DNA of 23,124 nt from a virus. Location: positions 1-23,124 of IMG/VR virus record IMGVR_UViG_3300021378_000172. One strand, given 5' to 3'. Shown piece by piece: positions 1 to 6,427 of the stretch. Position 1 is the first letter of the stretch. Each line of letters opens with the position of its first letter. Below the pieces are notes generated by a model. The model was not told the DNA's origin and did not search any database. It saw only the letters and a program-made list of their open reading frames with translations. The position numbers were made by a program, and so were the translations under genes.

Positions 1-753
1 GTGAGCTACACTAATGTCAAAATTTACATCATCATCTTTTCTAAACCAACTCTTTAAAGCATGAGCTAAGTGAAAACCTGACTGATAATCGTGATTACTC
101 ATACTGTGTAACACATCTACTGGTGCTATGTGCCTTAACATTTCTATGCATTTAACATAAAGCATCAAAGCAATCTCAAAATGTTCCCACCACTTACCAT
201 CTACATCTTGTCTTGTACCTGCAGTAGTTTGGTTGTATACATTATCAATATGTAAAATATCGTTTCCTATGCAAAATAATACCTTTTCTATACCAAAACC
301 TGCTGACTTCTCTAAAAGTCCCTGTATGCCCTCTAAAACCCTCTCTACAGCAGTTTCACAGTCATATCCATTACCAGTTTCTAATTCTTTAGCATATTTA
401 CCAATATGTATGTCGGCAGGATTGATAACAAGTAAGTGATCATTATTAAAATCTCTGTCTATTTTTTTGTAGGTTGGTGAGTAATCTTCTATAAGACTTT
501 TTATCTTATCTAATATTTGCTCTTCATCTAAACCATACTCTTGTTTTGTAACTATAGAGAATCTTAGTTCTCCACCCATGTTTTGCCAATGCTTGACACT
601 AACAACATCTTCTTTGTTTATACCTCGTTCTTTTAAATGTAACTCTAAAGCTGTATTACCATTGATGTTTTCTACATCTACACCCCTAGATTCATTTATT
701 AATTCTACTTCTTCAGCAGAAAGTCTTAATCTTTTACCTTTTAATTTTGTCAT
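1..753 (-). CDS. Metallophosphoesterase (3' end cut by window)
   Basis: The 251 residues visible from the ATG at 753 form a calcineurin-like metallophosphoesterase; the frame is still open at base 1, so the C-terminal part is missing. Seen: a DxH motif (D114, H116, in ADIHIGK), a GND motif (163-165) followed by D170, and an NHD motif (220-222). These are the first three metal-binding blocks of the family, in the right order and spacing. The final GHxH block should lie outside the window. The first ~100 residues are charged and may form a separate small domain. Phage members are often annotated as DNA-repair-exonuclease-like phosphoesterases, but the substrate is unknown. The start follows an A-rich leader and is separated from the lysis genes by an intrinsic terminator, so this gene probably opens another transcription unit. 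Confidence 0.8.
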   Translation of the reverse strand, partial: MTKLKGKRLRLSAEEVELINESRGVDVENINGNTALELHLKERGINKEDVVSVKHWQNMGGELRFSIVTKQEYGLDEEQILDKIKSLIEDYSPTYKKIDRDFNNDHLLVINPADIHIGKYAKELETGNGYDCETAVERVLEGIQGLLEKSAGFGIEKVLFCIGNDILHIDNVYNQTTAGTRQDVDGKWWEHFEIALMLYVKCIEMLRHIAPVDVLHSMSNHDYQSGFHLAHALKSWFRKDDDVNFDISVAH

Positions 754-769
754 GTTTTTTAATTTTTAG

Positions 770-790
770 TTTTGCTAAATGTAAGCAAAA
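770..790 (-). repeat. Perfect 7-bp hairpin upstream of phosphoesterase start
   Basis: Bases 770-776 (TTTTGCT) and 784-790 (AGCAAAA) are exact inverted repeats around a 7-base loop. The minus-strand loop is TACATTT, which repeats most of the TACATTTG box at 891-884. It ends 17 bases before the start codon at 753, so it could affect translation or be a protein-binding site. Confidence 0.5.
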
Positions 791-796
791 TATTAG

Positions 797-884
797 GTGC
801 TTCTAAAACAAAAATGGGATGTTATTAACACCCCACTCTTGAAACTAAAAACAATTATCCAACCAGAAAGGTTGATAGAAGCAC
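797..884. repeat. 9-bp inverted repeat enclosing two hairpins
   Basis: GTGCTTCTA at 797-805 and TAGAAGCAC at 876-884 are perfect reverse complements 70 bases apart. Two local hairpins lie between them (816-834 and 860-874). In an RNA spanning the region the arms could close a multibranched structure. The arms do not extend on either side. Confidence 0.55.
805..834 (-). terminator. Intrinsic terminator after lysis genes
   Basis: On the minus strand, bases 834-816 form an 8-bp stem with three G-C pairs at its base, one G-T wobble and a 3-base loop. It is followed directly by a T-rich tract (ATTTTTGTTTT, 815-805). The plus strand has no T tract after the stem, so the terminator acts on minus-strand transcription. 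It ends the long late transcript after the membrane protein gene at 893-1177. Confidence 0.75.
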
Positions 885-911
885 AAATGTAACTATTTTT
901 TTAGATTACAA
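884..911 (-). promoter_or_regulatory. Candidate Bacteroidota-type promoter
   Basis: TACATTTG at 891-884 fits the -7 form TAnnTTTG known for the primary sigma factor of Bacteroidota. A TTG lies 17 bases upstream at 911-909, inside the end of the previous gene. A transcript from here would start near 877 and meet the terminator at 834-805, giving an RNA of about 70 bases unless it reads through. Such short motifs arise by chance in AT-rich DNA. Confidence 0.3.
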
Positions 912-1177
912 TTACACTTTTCACAATTTTTTTCAAATACTGAAAACAGTAATGGTAAGACTGCTAAAAAACTTAAACCCAAATTCATATATGTGATGCC
1001 ATTTAATGATATATCTGCACTAGCAGCTATAACTAACACCCCACTTATTGTTCTCTTAGAAGAATACTTACCCTTAGTGTCTTTAAACAATTCTAAAACT
1101 GACTTAACAATTTCAGTAATTGGACTTATAGCTTGTTTAACCAAGCTACCAGTAATCATATCTACTATTTTACTCAT
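893..1177 (-). CDS. Small membrane protein, holin candidate
   Basis: This 94-residue protein has an amphipathic N-terminal half (about residues 1-40), then two hydrophobic stretches (about 44-56 and 64-82), and a Cys-rich basic tail (CEKCNCNLKK). Its size, two probable membrane segments and position two genes after the M15 peptidase suggest a holin or accessory lysis protein acting in the inner membrane. No family-specific motif was recognised, so this is inference. The start overlaps the stop of the preceding gene (TAATG). It is the last gene before the terminator. Confidence 0.6.
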   Translation of the reverse strand: MSKIVDMITGSLVKQAISPITEIVKSVLELFKDTKGKYSSKRTISGVLVIAASADISLNGITYMNLGLSFLAVLPLLFSVFEKNCEKCNCNLKK

Positions 1178-1350
1178 TATTTCTTGATGTCAGCAATTCC
1201 CTGACCTAGAATTAAAGTAAGTATCGCATAGTAAACTTTCTCTACTTCTGCTTCTGATAGACCTAGCTTTGCTGCTGCAAACGGTACAAATACTGCAGAT
1301 ACTGCATACCAAAACTTTTTTGAGTCAAACATTTTTTTTAACATTTCCAT
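1177..1350 (-). CDS. 57-residue membrane-associated protein
   Basis: The ATG at 1350 follows an AT-rich leader and opens a 57-residue frame ending in TAA at 1177-1179, which overlaps the next ATG. Seen: a short basic N-terminus (MEMLKKMFDSKK), a hydrophobic stretch from about residue 13 to 30, a short acidic linker (SEAEVEKV), and a second hydrophobic stretch ending in a GQGIADIKK-like tail. That tail pattern recurs in small phage membrane proteins of unproven role. Together with the neighbouring 94-residue protein and the endolysin it looks like part of a lysis cassette. Holin, antiholin or another role cannot be told apart from sequence alone. Confidence 0.6.
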   Translation of the reverse strand: MEMLKKMFDSKKFWYAVSAVFVPFAAAKLGLSEAEVEKVYYAILTLILGQGIADIKK

Positions 1351-1373
1351 ATTTTATTTATTTTAATTATTAA

Positions 1374-1733
1374 TTAATACAACCAGATAACTGGCTGAAC
1401 CTTATCTTGATCTGAATCTACATGAATGAAGTTACCTTCTTTACTCAAACCAATTCTTACAAACCCTGCTTCTGCTAAACCACCTAAGATTAATGCTCTC
1501 TGGTAGCTATCTTTACATTCTATATCACAAGCAATTCCTTTTATATGGCTGCTTGTAGGGTTTTTTATTGACAGGGGGTGATTTGGACACCTGTACCCTG
1601 ATGTTATTTTATATTTAATATTACTAAAAGACCTAGCTCTATCTAAATCTTCTATAAAATCTAAGTCCATTAAGTTAGTCTTACAACCACACTTACAAGT
1701 AAACTCACTTTTTTTAAAGTAGCTAAATGTCAT
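1374..1733 (-). CDS. Endolysin-like M15 peptidase
   Basis: This 119-residue protein matches the Peptidase M15A/M15_3 group (VanY/DD-carboxypeptidase-like), which cuts peptide bonds in peptidoglycan cross-links. Seen: the SGYRCPNHP segment (45-53), the zinc motif SxHxxGxAxD with H63 and D70, and the second zinc site HVD at 104-106. A Cys-rich patch (C13, C15, C17) lies near the N-terminus. The length is normal for a single-domain phage M15 endolysin. There is no signal peptide, so release to the periplasm would need a holin; small membrane proteins are encoded next to it. The start overlaps the preceding stop (TAATG). Confidence 0.85.
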   Translation of the reverse strand: MTFSYFKKSEFTCKCGCKTNLMDLDFIEDLDRARSFSNIKYKITSGYRCPNHPLSIKNPTSSHIKGIACDIECKDSYQRALILGGLAEAGFVRIGLSKEGNFIHVDSDQDKVQPVIWLY

Positions 1734-1855
1734 TATTTTCCTTGACCTCTTTTTGGTTTCTTATAACCATTCTGACTTTTACTAGAATTTTTAGAATGTA
1801 TGCCTTTACGTTTCTTATTCTTAGTCTTTCTAAAAGTAAAAACTATTTTAGCCAT
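1733..1855 (-). CDS. 40-residue highly basic protein
   Basis: A short frame from the ATG at 1855 to the TAA at 1735-1733 fills the gap between the structural protein and the endolysin. The upstream stop is close by, and its own stop overlaps the next ATG (TAATG). About 40 percent of residues are Lys or Arg. The C-terminus reads YKKPKRGQGK, a pattern I associate with small basic proteins in marine phages. It could bind nucleic acid or be a virion-packaged basic peptide; the function is not known. The tight coupling to both neighbours is the main evidence that it is real. Confidence 0.6.
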   Translation of the reverse strand: MAKIVFTFRKTKNKKRKGIHSKNSSKSQNGYKKPKRGQGK

Positions 1856-1856
1856 A

Positions 1857-2300
1857 CTATGCTGTTACTGCAATAAATTCTACATCACAAGTTGCAGTAT
1901 CTGCTTGAGCTAATACAGAAGTTATATCTGCTAAAGCACCAAATGTAGTTCCTGTTGCTGCATCCATTTCATTGTTCATTAGCATTAAGCTCTCTCCTGC
2001 TGCAAGTTTATACCAAAAACTATCTGCACCATTATATAGTCTTAGTGTTACAAAATTAGTATCATCTAAATTAGTAATTCTAAAGTAAGCATAATCTGCT
2101 GCAACACCTACACCTGCACTATCTGCTGCTTCCCAGTTAAACAAAGCAGTTTCTGATGTAGCTACATTTAAAATTCTTTGGTCTACTTTACCTTTAGAAG
2201 TAAAAGTTTTCTCTACAGTATTACCATATGCCACACCATTCAAAGTGTATGATTCTACTATAGTTACTGTTAAATTTGCTGCTGTTACTGTACTTGCCAT
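1857..2300 (-). CDS. Virion structural protein (small beta-rich)
   Basis: This 147-residue protein is rich in Thr, Ala and Val and reads as a beta-sandwich: alternating hydrophobic strands, few charged residues and no membrane segment. The middle (YFRITNLDD to AGESLMLMNN, about residues 72-110) resembles short receptor-binding or decoration-type modules seen in marine phage virion proteins. It starts after an A-rich leader (AAAAAAATAAT). It sits in a run of small structural genes downstream of portal and connector, so head fibre, decoration or tail-tip roles are all possible. No enzyme motif is seen. Confidence 0.55.
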   Translation of the reverse strand: MASTVTAANLTVTIVESYTLNGVAYGNTVEKTFTSKGKVDQRILNVATSETALFNWEAADSAGVGVAADYAYFRITNLDDTNFVTLRLYNGADSFWYKLAAGESLMLMNNEMDAATGTTFGALADITSVLAQADTATCDVEFIAVTA

Positions 2301-2301
2301 A

Positions 2302-2457
2302 TTATTTTTTTGTTTTTGTAAATTTATAAATTGAGAATCCTATTGCAATAATTAAAGATATTGTTGTTAGTACTTCGTTTACTTGTGCTAACGATATTCC
2401 TATTGCTCCTGCATTTGCCATTCCCACCTGTATCGTATCTTCAATTGTATCTTTCAT
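2302..2457 (-). CDS. Small single-span membrane protein, holin-like
   Basis: From the ATG at 2457 the protein has 51 residues: a short acidic head (MKDTIEDTIQ), a glycine/alanine-rich stretch, then one strong hydrophobic segment (about residues 27-43) and a basic tail (YKFTKTKK). I chose 2457 because it follows a clear A-rich leader (AATAAACAAAATAAA) and lies just after the previous stop. An ATG at 2481 would add eight residues and overlap the upstream gene by 11 bases. The topology (head out, basic tail in the cytoplasm) fits small phage holins, but the gene lies four genes before the endolysin's neighbours, so a structural or accessory role is also possible. Confidence 0.55.
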   Translation of the reverse strand: MKDTIEDTIQVGMANAGAIGISLAQVNEVLTTISLIIAIGFSIYKFTKTKK

Positions 2458-2470
2458 TTTATTTTGTTTA

Positions 2471-3106
2471 TTAATTGTCATAGCCAACTTGTATACCTAA
2501 CTTAAAATATGTTGTTGCTGCTGTTGATGCTTTTACCATTGCAAATAATACATCTCCTGCTGCTAAACTTGTTTCTGGAGTTAAGTTCCTAGTTACTTGT
2601 AAATTATCTTCACTTGACTGTCCTGTTATTGTTAATTCGTTTAATAGTACTGGATCAATAGCACCAGTATTTCCTGCTACAAATGTCATCTTACATAAAG
2701 CTACTGTTATTGTTGCTGCACTTGTTGCATTTGCCCACATATACAAAGTGTTTACATTACAAGCATTGTGCATTACAAATGATTTTACTTTAAAAAAATC
2801 ACCTATATCTAAAGCTGTTTGACCAATAGTGCCTGAACCATAGTCTTGGTTGTATTCATTTGGTGATTGACCATCAGTCATATTTGCACCATAGTGATAA
2901 TTAGAATTACCTAATGTAGCATAACCTTGTATGTCAAATGTATCAGTTTTAATTAGGTTTTTCTTTGTCCATAACAAACTACCATCTGTGTTTCCTGTAC
3001 CACTACCAACAGTTTTACTTAGTAGTGTGTCATTACCTGCAGACTCAAAACCTTTTGGGTTGTGCCTGTTTACATCTGTTAAATTTTTGTGTTCGTTAGC
3101 AGCCAT
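2471..3106 (-). CDS. Virion fibre or tail structural protein
   Basis: The protein has 211 residues. The N-terminal part (AANEHKNLTDVNRHNPKGFE, residues 2-21) carries a pattern I recognise from fibre-like virion proteins of marine phages. The rest is rich in Thr, Asn and Gly with alternating beta strands, consistent with a trimeric or jelly-roll fibre fold. There is no signal peptide or membrane segment. It overlaps the stop of the preceding gene by 11 bases, so the two are translationally coupled. Receptor contact is a reasonable but unproven role. Confidence 0.55.
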   Translation of the reverse strand: MAANEHKNLTDVNRHNPKGFESAGNDTLLSKTVGSGTGNTDGSLLWTKKNLIKTDTFDIQGYATLGNSNYHYGANMTDGQSPNEYNQDYGSGTIGQTALDIGDFFKVKSFVMHNACNVNTLYMWANATSAATITVALCKMTFVAGNTGAIDPVLLNELTITGQSSEDNLQVTRNLTPETSLAAGDVLFAMVKASTAATTYFKLGIQVGYDN

Positions 3107-3554
3107 ATTTATTTAAGTAATCTTTAAACCTATCATCTAATTTATTTTTCTCTTTATCTATTTGGTCAAGTTTTTTTATTGCCCACTCAACACCACTTGT
3201 TCCACCCCAAGCATCCCACATTATACCTCCACAACCTTCATCATAAGGAACATCTTTGTGTTGCTGATGTCTTTTAAAAGATGCCATACGAGCTATAGTA
3301 TCTCTTGATAAACTTTCTCTATTTGCTAATTGCCTAGCTCTTGTCCACCCAACCTGTGTACCACAAGAACTACCATTTTCTTCTTTATACTTTATTGCTC
3401 TCTTTGCATTGTTAGTCGCAGATTGTGGATAGTCATTATATGTCTTTGCGTAATAGTCTTTGTTGGCAGTTTCACACGATTCTTTAGAATCATACTGACA
3501 GCTACCAGTTTCTCCAAATCTCCACATTCCATTTTCACATTCGTAACAAGGCAT
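3096..3554 (-). CDS. Phage structural-domain protein with Cys-rich N-terminus
   Basis: This 152-residue protein has two parts. The N-terminus (about 1-30) has four cysteines (C3, C6, C19, C27) around an ENGMWRFG segment, possibly metal-binding. Residues about 45-128 match a short helical module found in phage capsid-assembly or prohead-associated proteins: an NAKRAIKYKEE helix, a GWTRARQLANRE helix, TIARMASFKRHQQH, then a GIMWDAWGGTSGVEWA segment. The exact role of that module is not settled. Its position directly after the connector supports a head or neck role. The C-terminal residue is also Cys. Confidence 0.55.
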   Translation of the reverse strand: MPCYECENGMWRFGETGSCQYDSKESCETANKDYYAKTYNDYPQSATNNAKRAIKYKEENGSSCGTQVGWTRARQLANRESLSRDTIARMASFKRHQQHKDVPYDEGCGGIMWDAWGGTSGVEWAIKKLDQIDKEKNKLDDRFKDYLNKYGC

Positions 3555-3565
3555 ATCTTTATCTT

Positions 3566-4153
3566 TTAACAGTCATCACATGGACAAAAATCTCTCCAAC
3601 TATTATAATTATACGTTCTAGGTCGTGAGTAAATACTATCATACATTATTATACCATGATTCTTGTAAGCATAACCTCTAGCAGGTCTGTCTGATTCGTA
3701 GGTTGGATATAAACCATTCTGGTCAGAATCTTCCATGTAATCTAACATATCTTTTAAATATATCTCAGACTTTCTATATGTGTCTTGCTTATAAGAATTA
3801 AGCTCTGAAGGGTCTACTATAGTAGCAAACTCATCTACATTGTGTACAATACCCATACTACTACTATTGCTTTGTACCTCGTTTATAACTTCAAATCTTA
3901 CAAACCAACTTAAACATCTTACTAAAAAATCATCCATTAAAGTTTGGTTAGCAACAGTTAATGTGCCATTGTTATGCTGAGTCTTTAACTCTTCGTAAAA
4001 CTTTTTACCTAAAGCAGGTTTTATGTGTGCTAGTTCTGTAAGCAGAATAGTATTATTAGATATTAAAGCAGGGTCTGTATTAGCATTTGTAAAGCTATTA
4101 CTGATAACTTCTCCTGCACTTACTAGAGGTATATATTGATTTACGTTTGCCAT
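3566..4153 (-). CDS. Head-tail connector (adaptor) protein
   Basis: The protein has 195 residues. It is mostly helical, with an N-terminal half (about 30-110) that reads as the helical bundle of gp6/gp15-type head-tail adaptors (LLTELAHIKPALGKKFYEEL, then FLVRCLSWFVRFEVIN). It lies two bases after the portal gene, the usual place for the ring that attaches to the portal and opens the neck. The C-terminal third is Tyr- and Asp-rich and ends in CPCDDC, an unusual cysteine cluster. It may belong to the Bacteroidota phage connector family DUF6712, but I could not test this. Confidence 0.6.
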   Translation of the reverse strand: MANVNQYIPLVSAGEVISNSFTNANTDPALISNNTILLTELAHIKPALGKKFYEELKTQHNNGTLTVANQTLMDDFLVRCLSWFVRFEVINEVQSNSSSMGIVHNVDEFATIVDPSELNSYKQDTYRKSEIYLKDMLDYMEDSDQNGLYPTYESDRPARGYAYKNHGIIMYDSIYSRPRTYNYNSWRDFCPCDDC

Positions 4154-4154
4154 A

Positions 4155-5495
4155 TTATTGTTCTTCGTTTTGTGATTCTACTTCAGTTACTTGTAATTCG
4201 CTTTCACTATCTCCAATACCATCTTGGTCATCATCTCTTGTAACAATAATTTGTTCTCTATCTGTCAAGAACATATTACCCTCTTCTAGCATTGGGAAAT
4301 CTTCATCTAACATTTTTCTCTGCTCATTTATAGTAAGTATCTTAGTAGGATCAAGCTGAGTAGCAAATGATACTGGTGGCTCGTATTGTATTAATAATTC
4401 TTCTGAGATAAAACCCATCTCTCTATTTAGTATATCTTTTATACCATCTAAGATTAAATCAGAAGTATCTTTAATTACAGTTGTCATTGCCATATCATAA
4501 GCAATTCTAATCTCACTACCTGTGTTGTTCATCTTACCAGAACTAACAATACCTGCAAGAGCAGGTTGCCATCTATGTGCAGTAATAATATTTTGGTCAG
4601 TAATCTTTTGTAAATCTAACCAACTACCATCTTGGTCATCTTTTATAATAGAAACATTCGCAGGTGAAGTATCTCCATTCTTTACAATAAACATTATTTT
4701 TCCATTGTTTCCTTCTCCAACAAACTTTTTCTGTGCTTCTTTAACCAGTTTTTTCGCTTCTTCTTCACCCATATCACCAGAGATTTCAACGATTGCAGAT
4801 GGCTGAAAACCATTTTGGAATTTTGTATGATTCCACTTGCCGATTTCGTAATCAACTGCGATGTGATCCAATGCAGCAACATAGTCAGGTAAGCCATAGT
4901 AAGTAAATGTTGGTTCGTAATCTTTAAAATGCATCACAAATCTTTTACCTTTTACATTTGGGTATAGAGGTATAGTCTGTGTTTTGTCTTTCATAGTATT
5001 GTACTTTGCCCAGTCTGGGTGTACATATACTTCTTTCTTGTTTTTAGCCATTCTAACAGTAGTTGCATCTATATGGTATAGGTTTACCCCACCATCATAT
5101 AAAACGCCTTCTACATAAGCATTTCCAAAAGTGTAATAGTCATCAGCTAATTTCTTGTAAACTTGTCTTAAAGTTTCTTTATTAGCATTTACATCTTTTA
5201 TGTATGCTTTTATTTCTTGATTGCTTGTAACAAACTTAGCACCACTTGTAAATACAGTCTTTTGTGCAAGTACACTTCTATGTGTAGATGACTTACGTTT
5301 AAGCTCTGCTAAATATTGTGGAAATAAATTGTTGTTACCAAAAGGGATATACTTAGTAAGTACCTTTGATATATCTTGTGGTTCTTCTACACTTTGTGGT
5401 ACTGCTAAATCAAAAACACCAAACTCAAAAGTATTACTCTTTTGTTGAGTCTGCTTTCTTACTTGACTTTTTCTTGCTTGTTTTTTCTGACTCAT
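4155..5495 (-). CDS. Portal protein
   Basis: The 446-residue product matches HK97-type portal proteins in length and layout. A basic N-terminal arm (MSQKKQARKSQVRKQ) is followed by a wing domain (about 60-190, with LADDYYTFGNAYVEG and LYHIDATTVRM). Next come a stem-like segment and a C-terminal helical crown rich in acidic residues (from about 400). A portal forms the 12-fold ring through which DNA enters and leaves the capsid. It starts after an A-rich leader (AACAAAAACAAAAG) and overlaps the end of the preceding gene by 62 bases. Unusually, it is downstream of the capsid gene rather than between terminase and protease. Confidence 0.8.
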   Translation of the reverse strand: MSQKKQARKSQVRKQTQQKSNTFEFGVFDLAVPQSVEEPQDISKVLTKYIPFGNNNLFPQYLAELKRKSSTHRSVLAQKTVFTSGAKFVTSNQEIKAYIKDVNANKETLRQVYKKLADDYYTFGNAYVEGVLYDGGVNLYHIDATTVRMAKNKKEVYVHPDWAKYNTMKDKTQTIPLYPNVKGKRFVMHFKDYEPTFTYYGLPDYVAALDHIAVDYEIGKWNHTKFQNGFQPSAIVEISGDMGEEEAKKLVKEAQKKFVGEGNNGKIMFIVKNGDTSPANVSIIKDDQDGSWLDLQKITDQNIITAHRWQPALAGIVSSGKMNNTGSEIRIAYDMAMTTVIKDTSDLILDGIKDILNREMGFISEELLIQYEPPVSFATQLDPTKILTINEQRKMLDEDFPMLEEGNMFLTDREQIIVTRDDDQDGIGDSESELQVTEVESQNEEQ

Positions 5496-5646
5496 CTTTT
5501 GTTTTTGTTATTTTTTCTATTAAATTATTTAAACCTACTTCTTCATAAGCATAAGCCAATTCTTCTTGTGTCGCTGTTGCCCAAGTAATTTTAAAATCTC
5601 CTTTGTAAGTTGAACCAGAAGATAGTCTTGCTTTGTATGTTGCCAT
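5434..5646 (-). CDS. Small protein with Lys-rich tail, upstream of portal
   Basis: From the ATG at 5646 the product has 70 residues: a beta-rich N-terminal half (ATYKARLSSGSTYKGDFKI), an acidic helix (QEELAYAYEEVG), and a Lys/Ser tail. An ATG at 5703 would add 19 residues (MCDCDKK start). I prefer 5646 because its leader is A-rich like that of neighbouring genes, whereas the 5703 ATG sits four bases after a T8 run of a likely terminator, and the stretch between holds an inverted repeat (GTGTGAT/ATCACAC). The last 62 bases overlap the portal frame. Function unknown; possible head or neck accessory protein. Confidence 0.5.
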   Translation of the reverse strand: MATYKARLSSGSTYKGDFKITWATATQEELAYAYEEVGLNNLIEKITKTKDESEKTSKKKSSKKADSTKE

Positions 5647-5706
5647 AATTGTATAAATTTTTAAGTGTGATAAATCTACAATTTTTTTGTCGCAATCACA
5701 CATATT

Positions 5707-5755
5707 AAAAAAAAGATATTAATAGGGTTTACAAAACCTAAGTTTATACCTATTA
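5707..5755 (-). terminator. Candidate intrinsic terminator after tail-tube gene
   Basis: On the minus strand an outer 6-bp stem (5755-5750 with 5725-5720) encloses a 5-bp hairpin (5738-5734 with 5730-5726, loop TGT), with an 11-base bulge on the upstream side. A T8 run follows at 5714-5707, five bases after the stem. The stem is weak, so partial read-through is likely. It separates the capsid/tail-tube genes from the portal group. Confidence 0.45.
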
Positions 5756-5770
5756 TTTATCTAATTAGTA

Positions 5771-6349
5771 TTAAGCTCCAGTAGTTGCAGTTAATGCAGA
5801 AGTATCTACAGTAATTGTACCTGCATACTCTCTTGGCAATTCAAATTGTCTTGCCATTAAACTAACTGTTATACCATTCTCATCTGAATAAGCTGCTCCA
5901 GTACCACCTTCCATACTTGCTAAATTCAAGAATGTTTGATTTTTTGAAGGAACATCTTCATTAGCATATTTCTCACTAACACCTATAACAAATGCTTTGT
6001 CATTAGTGTCAATAGCGATTCCCATCATGCAAGTATCTAATAAGCCTTGTAGCTCACTAAATTTTGTAACATCCATTTTTGGTAACATAAAAGATAAACC
6101 ACACTCAAATGCAGTTGAACCATTTTCTTTAGTTGCATTTATAGTTAATGCAGGAGTTTCGTTTTTAAACTCATACACAAACCAGTTAGCATCTGCAGCA
6201 GTTTCTAGTATGCTTACAATAGAATGAGTACCTGCAGCACCATATGTTACTGCATCACCAGTAGCCCATGATCTTAGAAGAATTTGCTTAATACCACCTG
6301 TTGCTTGTAAATCTGCACAAGTAACACCTAAACCTGTATCTATAGCCAT
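5771..6349 (-). CDS. Probable major tail (tube) protein
   Basis: The protein has 192 residues, is beta-rich and carries no enzyme motif. It follows the capsid gene after a hairpin and an A-rich leader, which suits an abundant virion protein. The middle (LTINATKENGSTAFECGLSFMLPK, about 69-92, then KFSELQGLLDTCMMGIAID) and the C-terminal Gly-rich turns followed by a FELPREYAG segment resemble tail-tube proteins of Bacteroidota phages, which stack as hexameric rings around the tape measure. A head decoration protein is the main alternative, given its place next to the capsid gene. Confidence 0.5.
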   Translation of the reverse strand: MAIDTGLGVTCADLQATGGIKQILLRSWATGDAVTYGAAGTHSIVSILETAADANWFVYEFKNETPALTINATKENGSTAFECGLSFMLPKMDVTKFSELQGLLDTCMMGIAIDTNDKAFVIGVSEKYANEDVPSKNQTFLNLASMEGGTGAAYSDENGITVSLMARQFELPREYAGTITVDTSALTATTGA

Positions 6350-6387
6350 ATTATTATTATTTTTTATAAATTATTAAAAGGTAAATA

Positions 6388-6411
6388 AGAGAGAGCTTTT
6401 ACACTCTCTCT
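6388..6411 (-). terminator. Hairpin between capsid and tail-tube genes
   Basis: AGAGAGAG (6388-6395) and CTCTCTCT (6404-6411) form a perfect 8-bp stem with an 8-base loop. The bases after it on the minus strand are T-rich but broken (TATTTACCTTTT), so at best it is a leaky terminator. It could also be an RNA-stability or processing structure at the 3' end of the capsid message. Confidence 0.4.
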
Positions 6412-6427
6412 ATCTACATTATTGTTA

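Larger units (their letters stand above)
754..892 (-). other. Structured intergenic region
   Basis: This 139-base gap is one of the two longest without a gene. Read on the minus strand it holds, in order: a TACATTTG box (891-884), one arm of a 9-base inverted repeat (884-876), a small hairpin (874-860), a terminator hairpin (834-816), the second arm of the 9-base repeat (805-797), and a perfect 7-base-stem hairpin (790-770). An A-rich leader then precedes the ATG at 753. No ORF of note is present. It could be a terminator plus a structured 5' leader for the phosphoesterase gene, or a short non-coding RNA. Confidence 0.6.

Noticed and set aside
233-769. Plus-strand ORFs opposite the metallophosphoesterase
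   Set aside because: They are antisense to a frame with clear phosphoesterase motifs, have no family features, and no plus-strand gene is supported anywhere in the window.
776-783. TACATTTA as a promoter box for the phosphoesterase gene
   Set aside because: One mismatch to TAnnTTTG and the nearest TTG is 25 bases upstream; it is also the loop of a hairpin, so it was not called as a promoter.
2479-2487. TTG or early ATG start for the small membrane protein at 2302
   Set aside because: These starts lie inside the previous gene; the ATG at 2457 has a better A-rich leader. The ATG at 2481 cannot be fully ruled out.
4694-4897. 67-residue minus-strand ORF inside the portal gene
   Set aside because: It is an alternate frame of a well-supported portal, with no coding pattern of its own.
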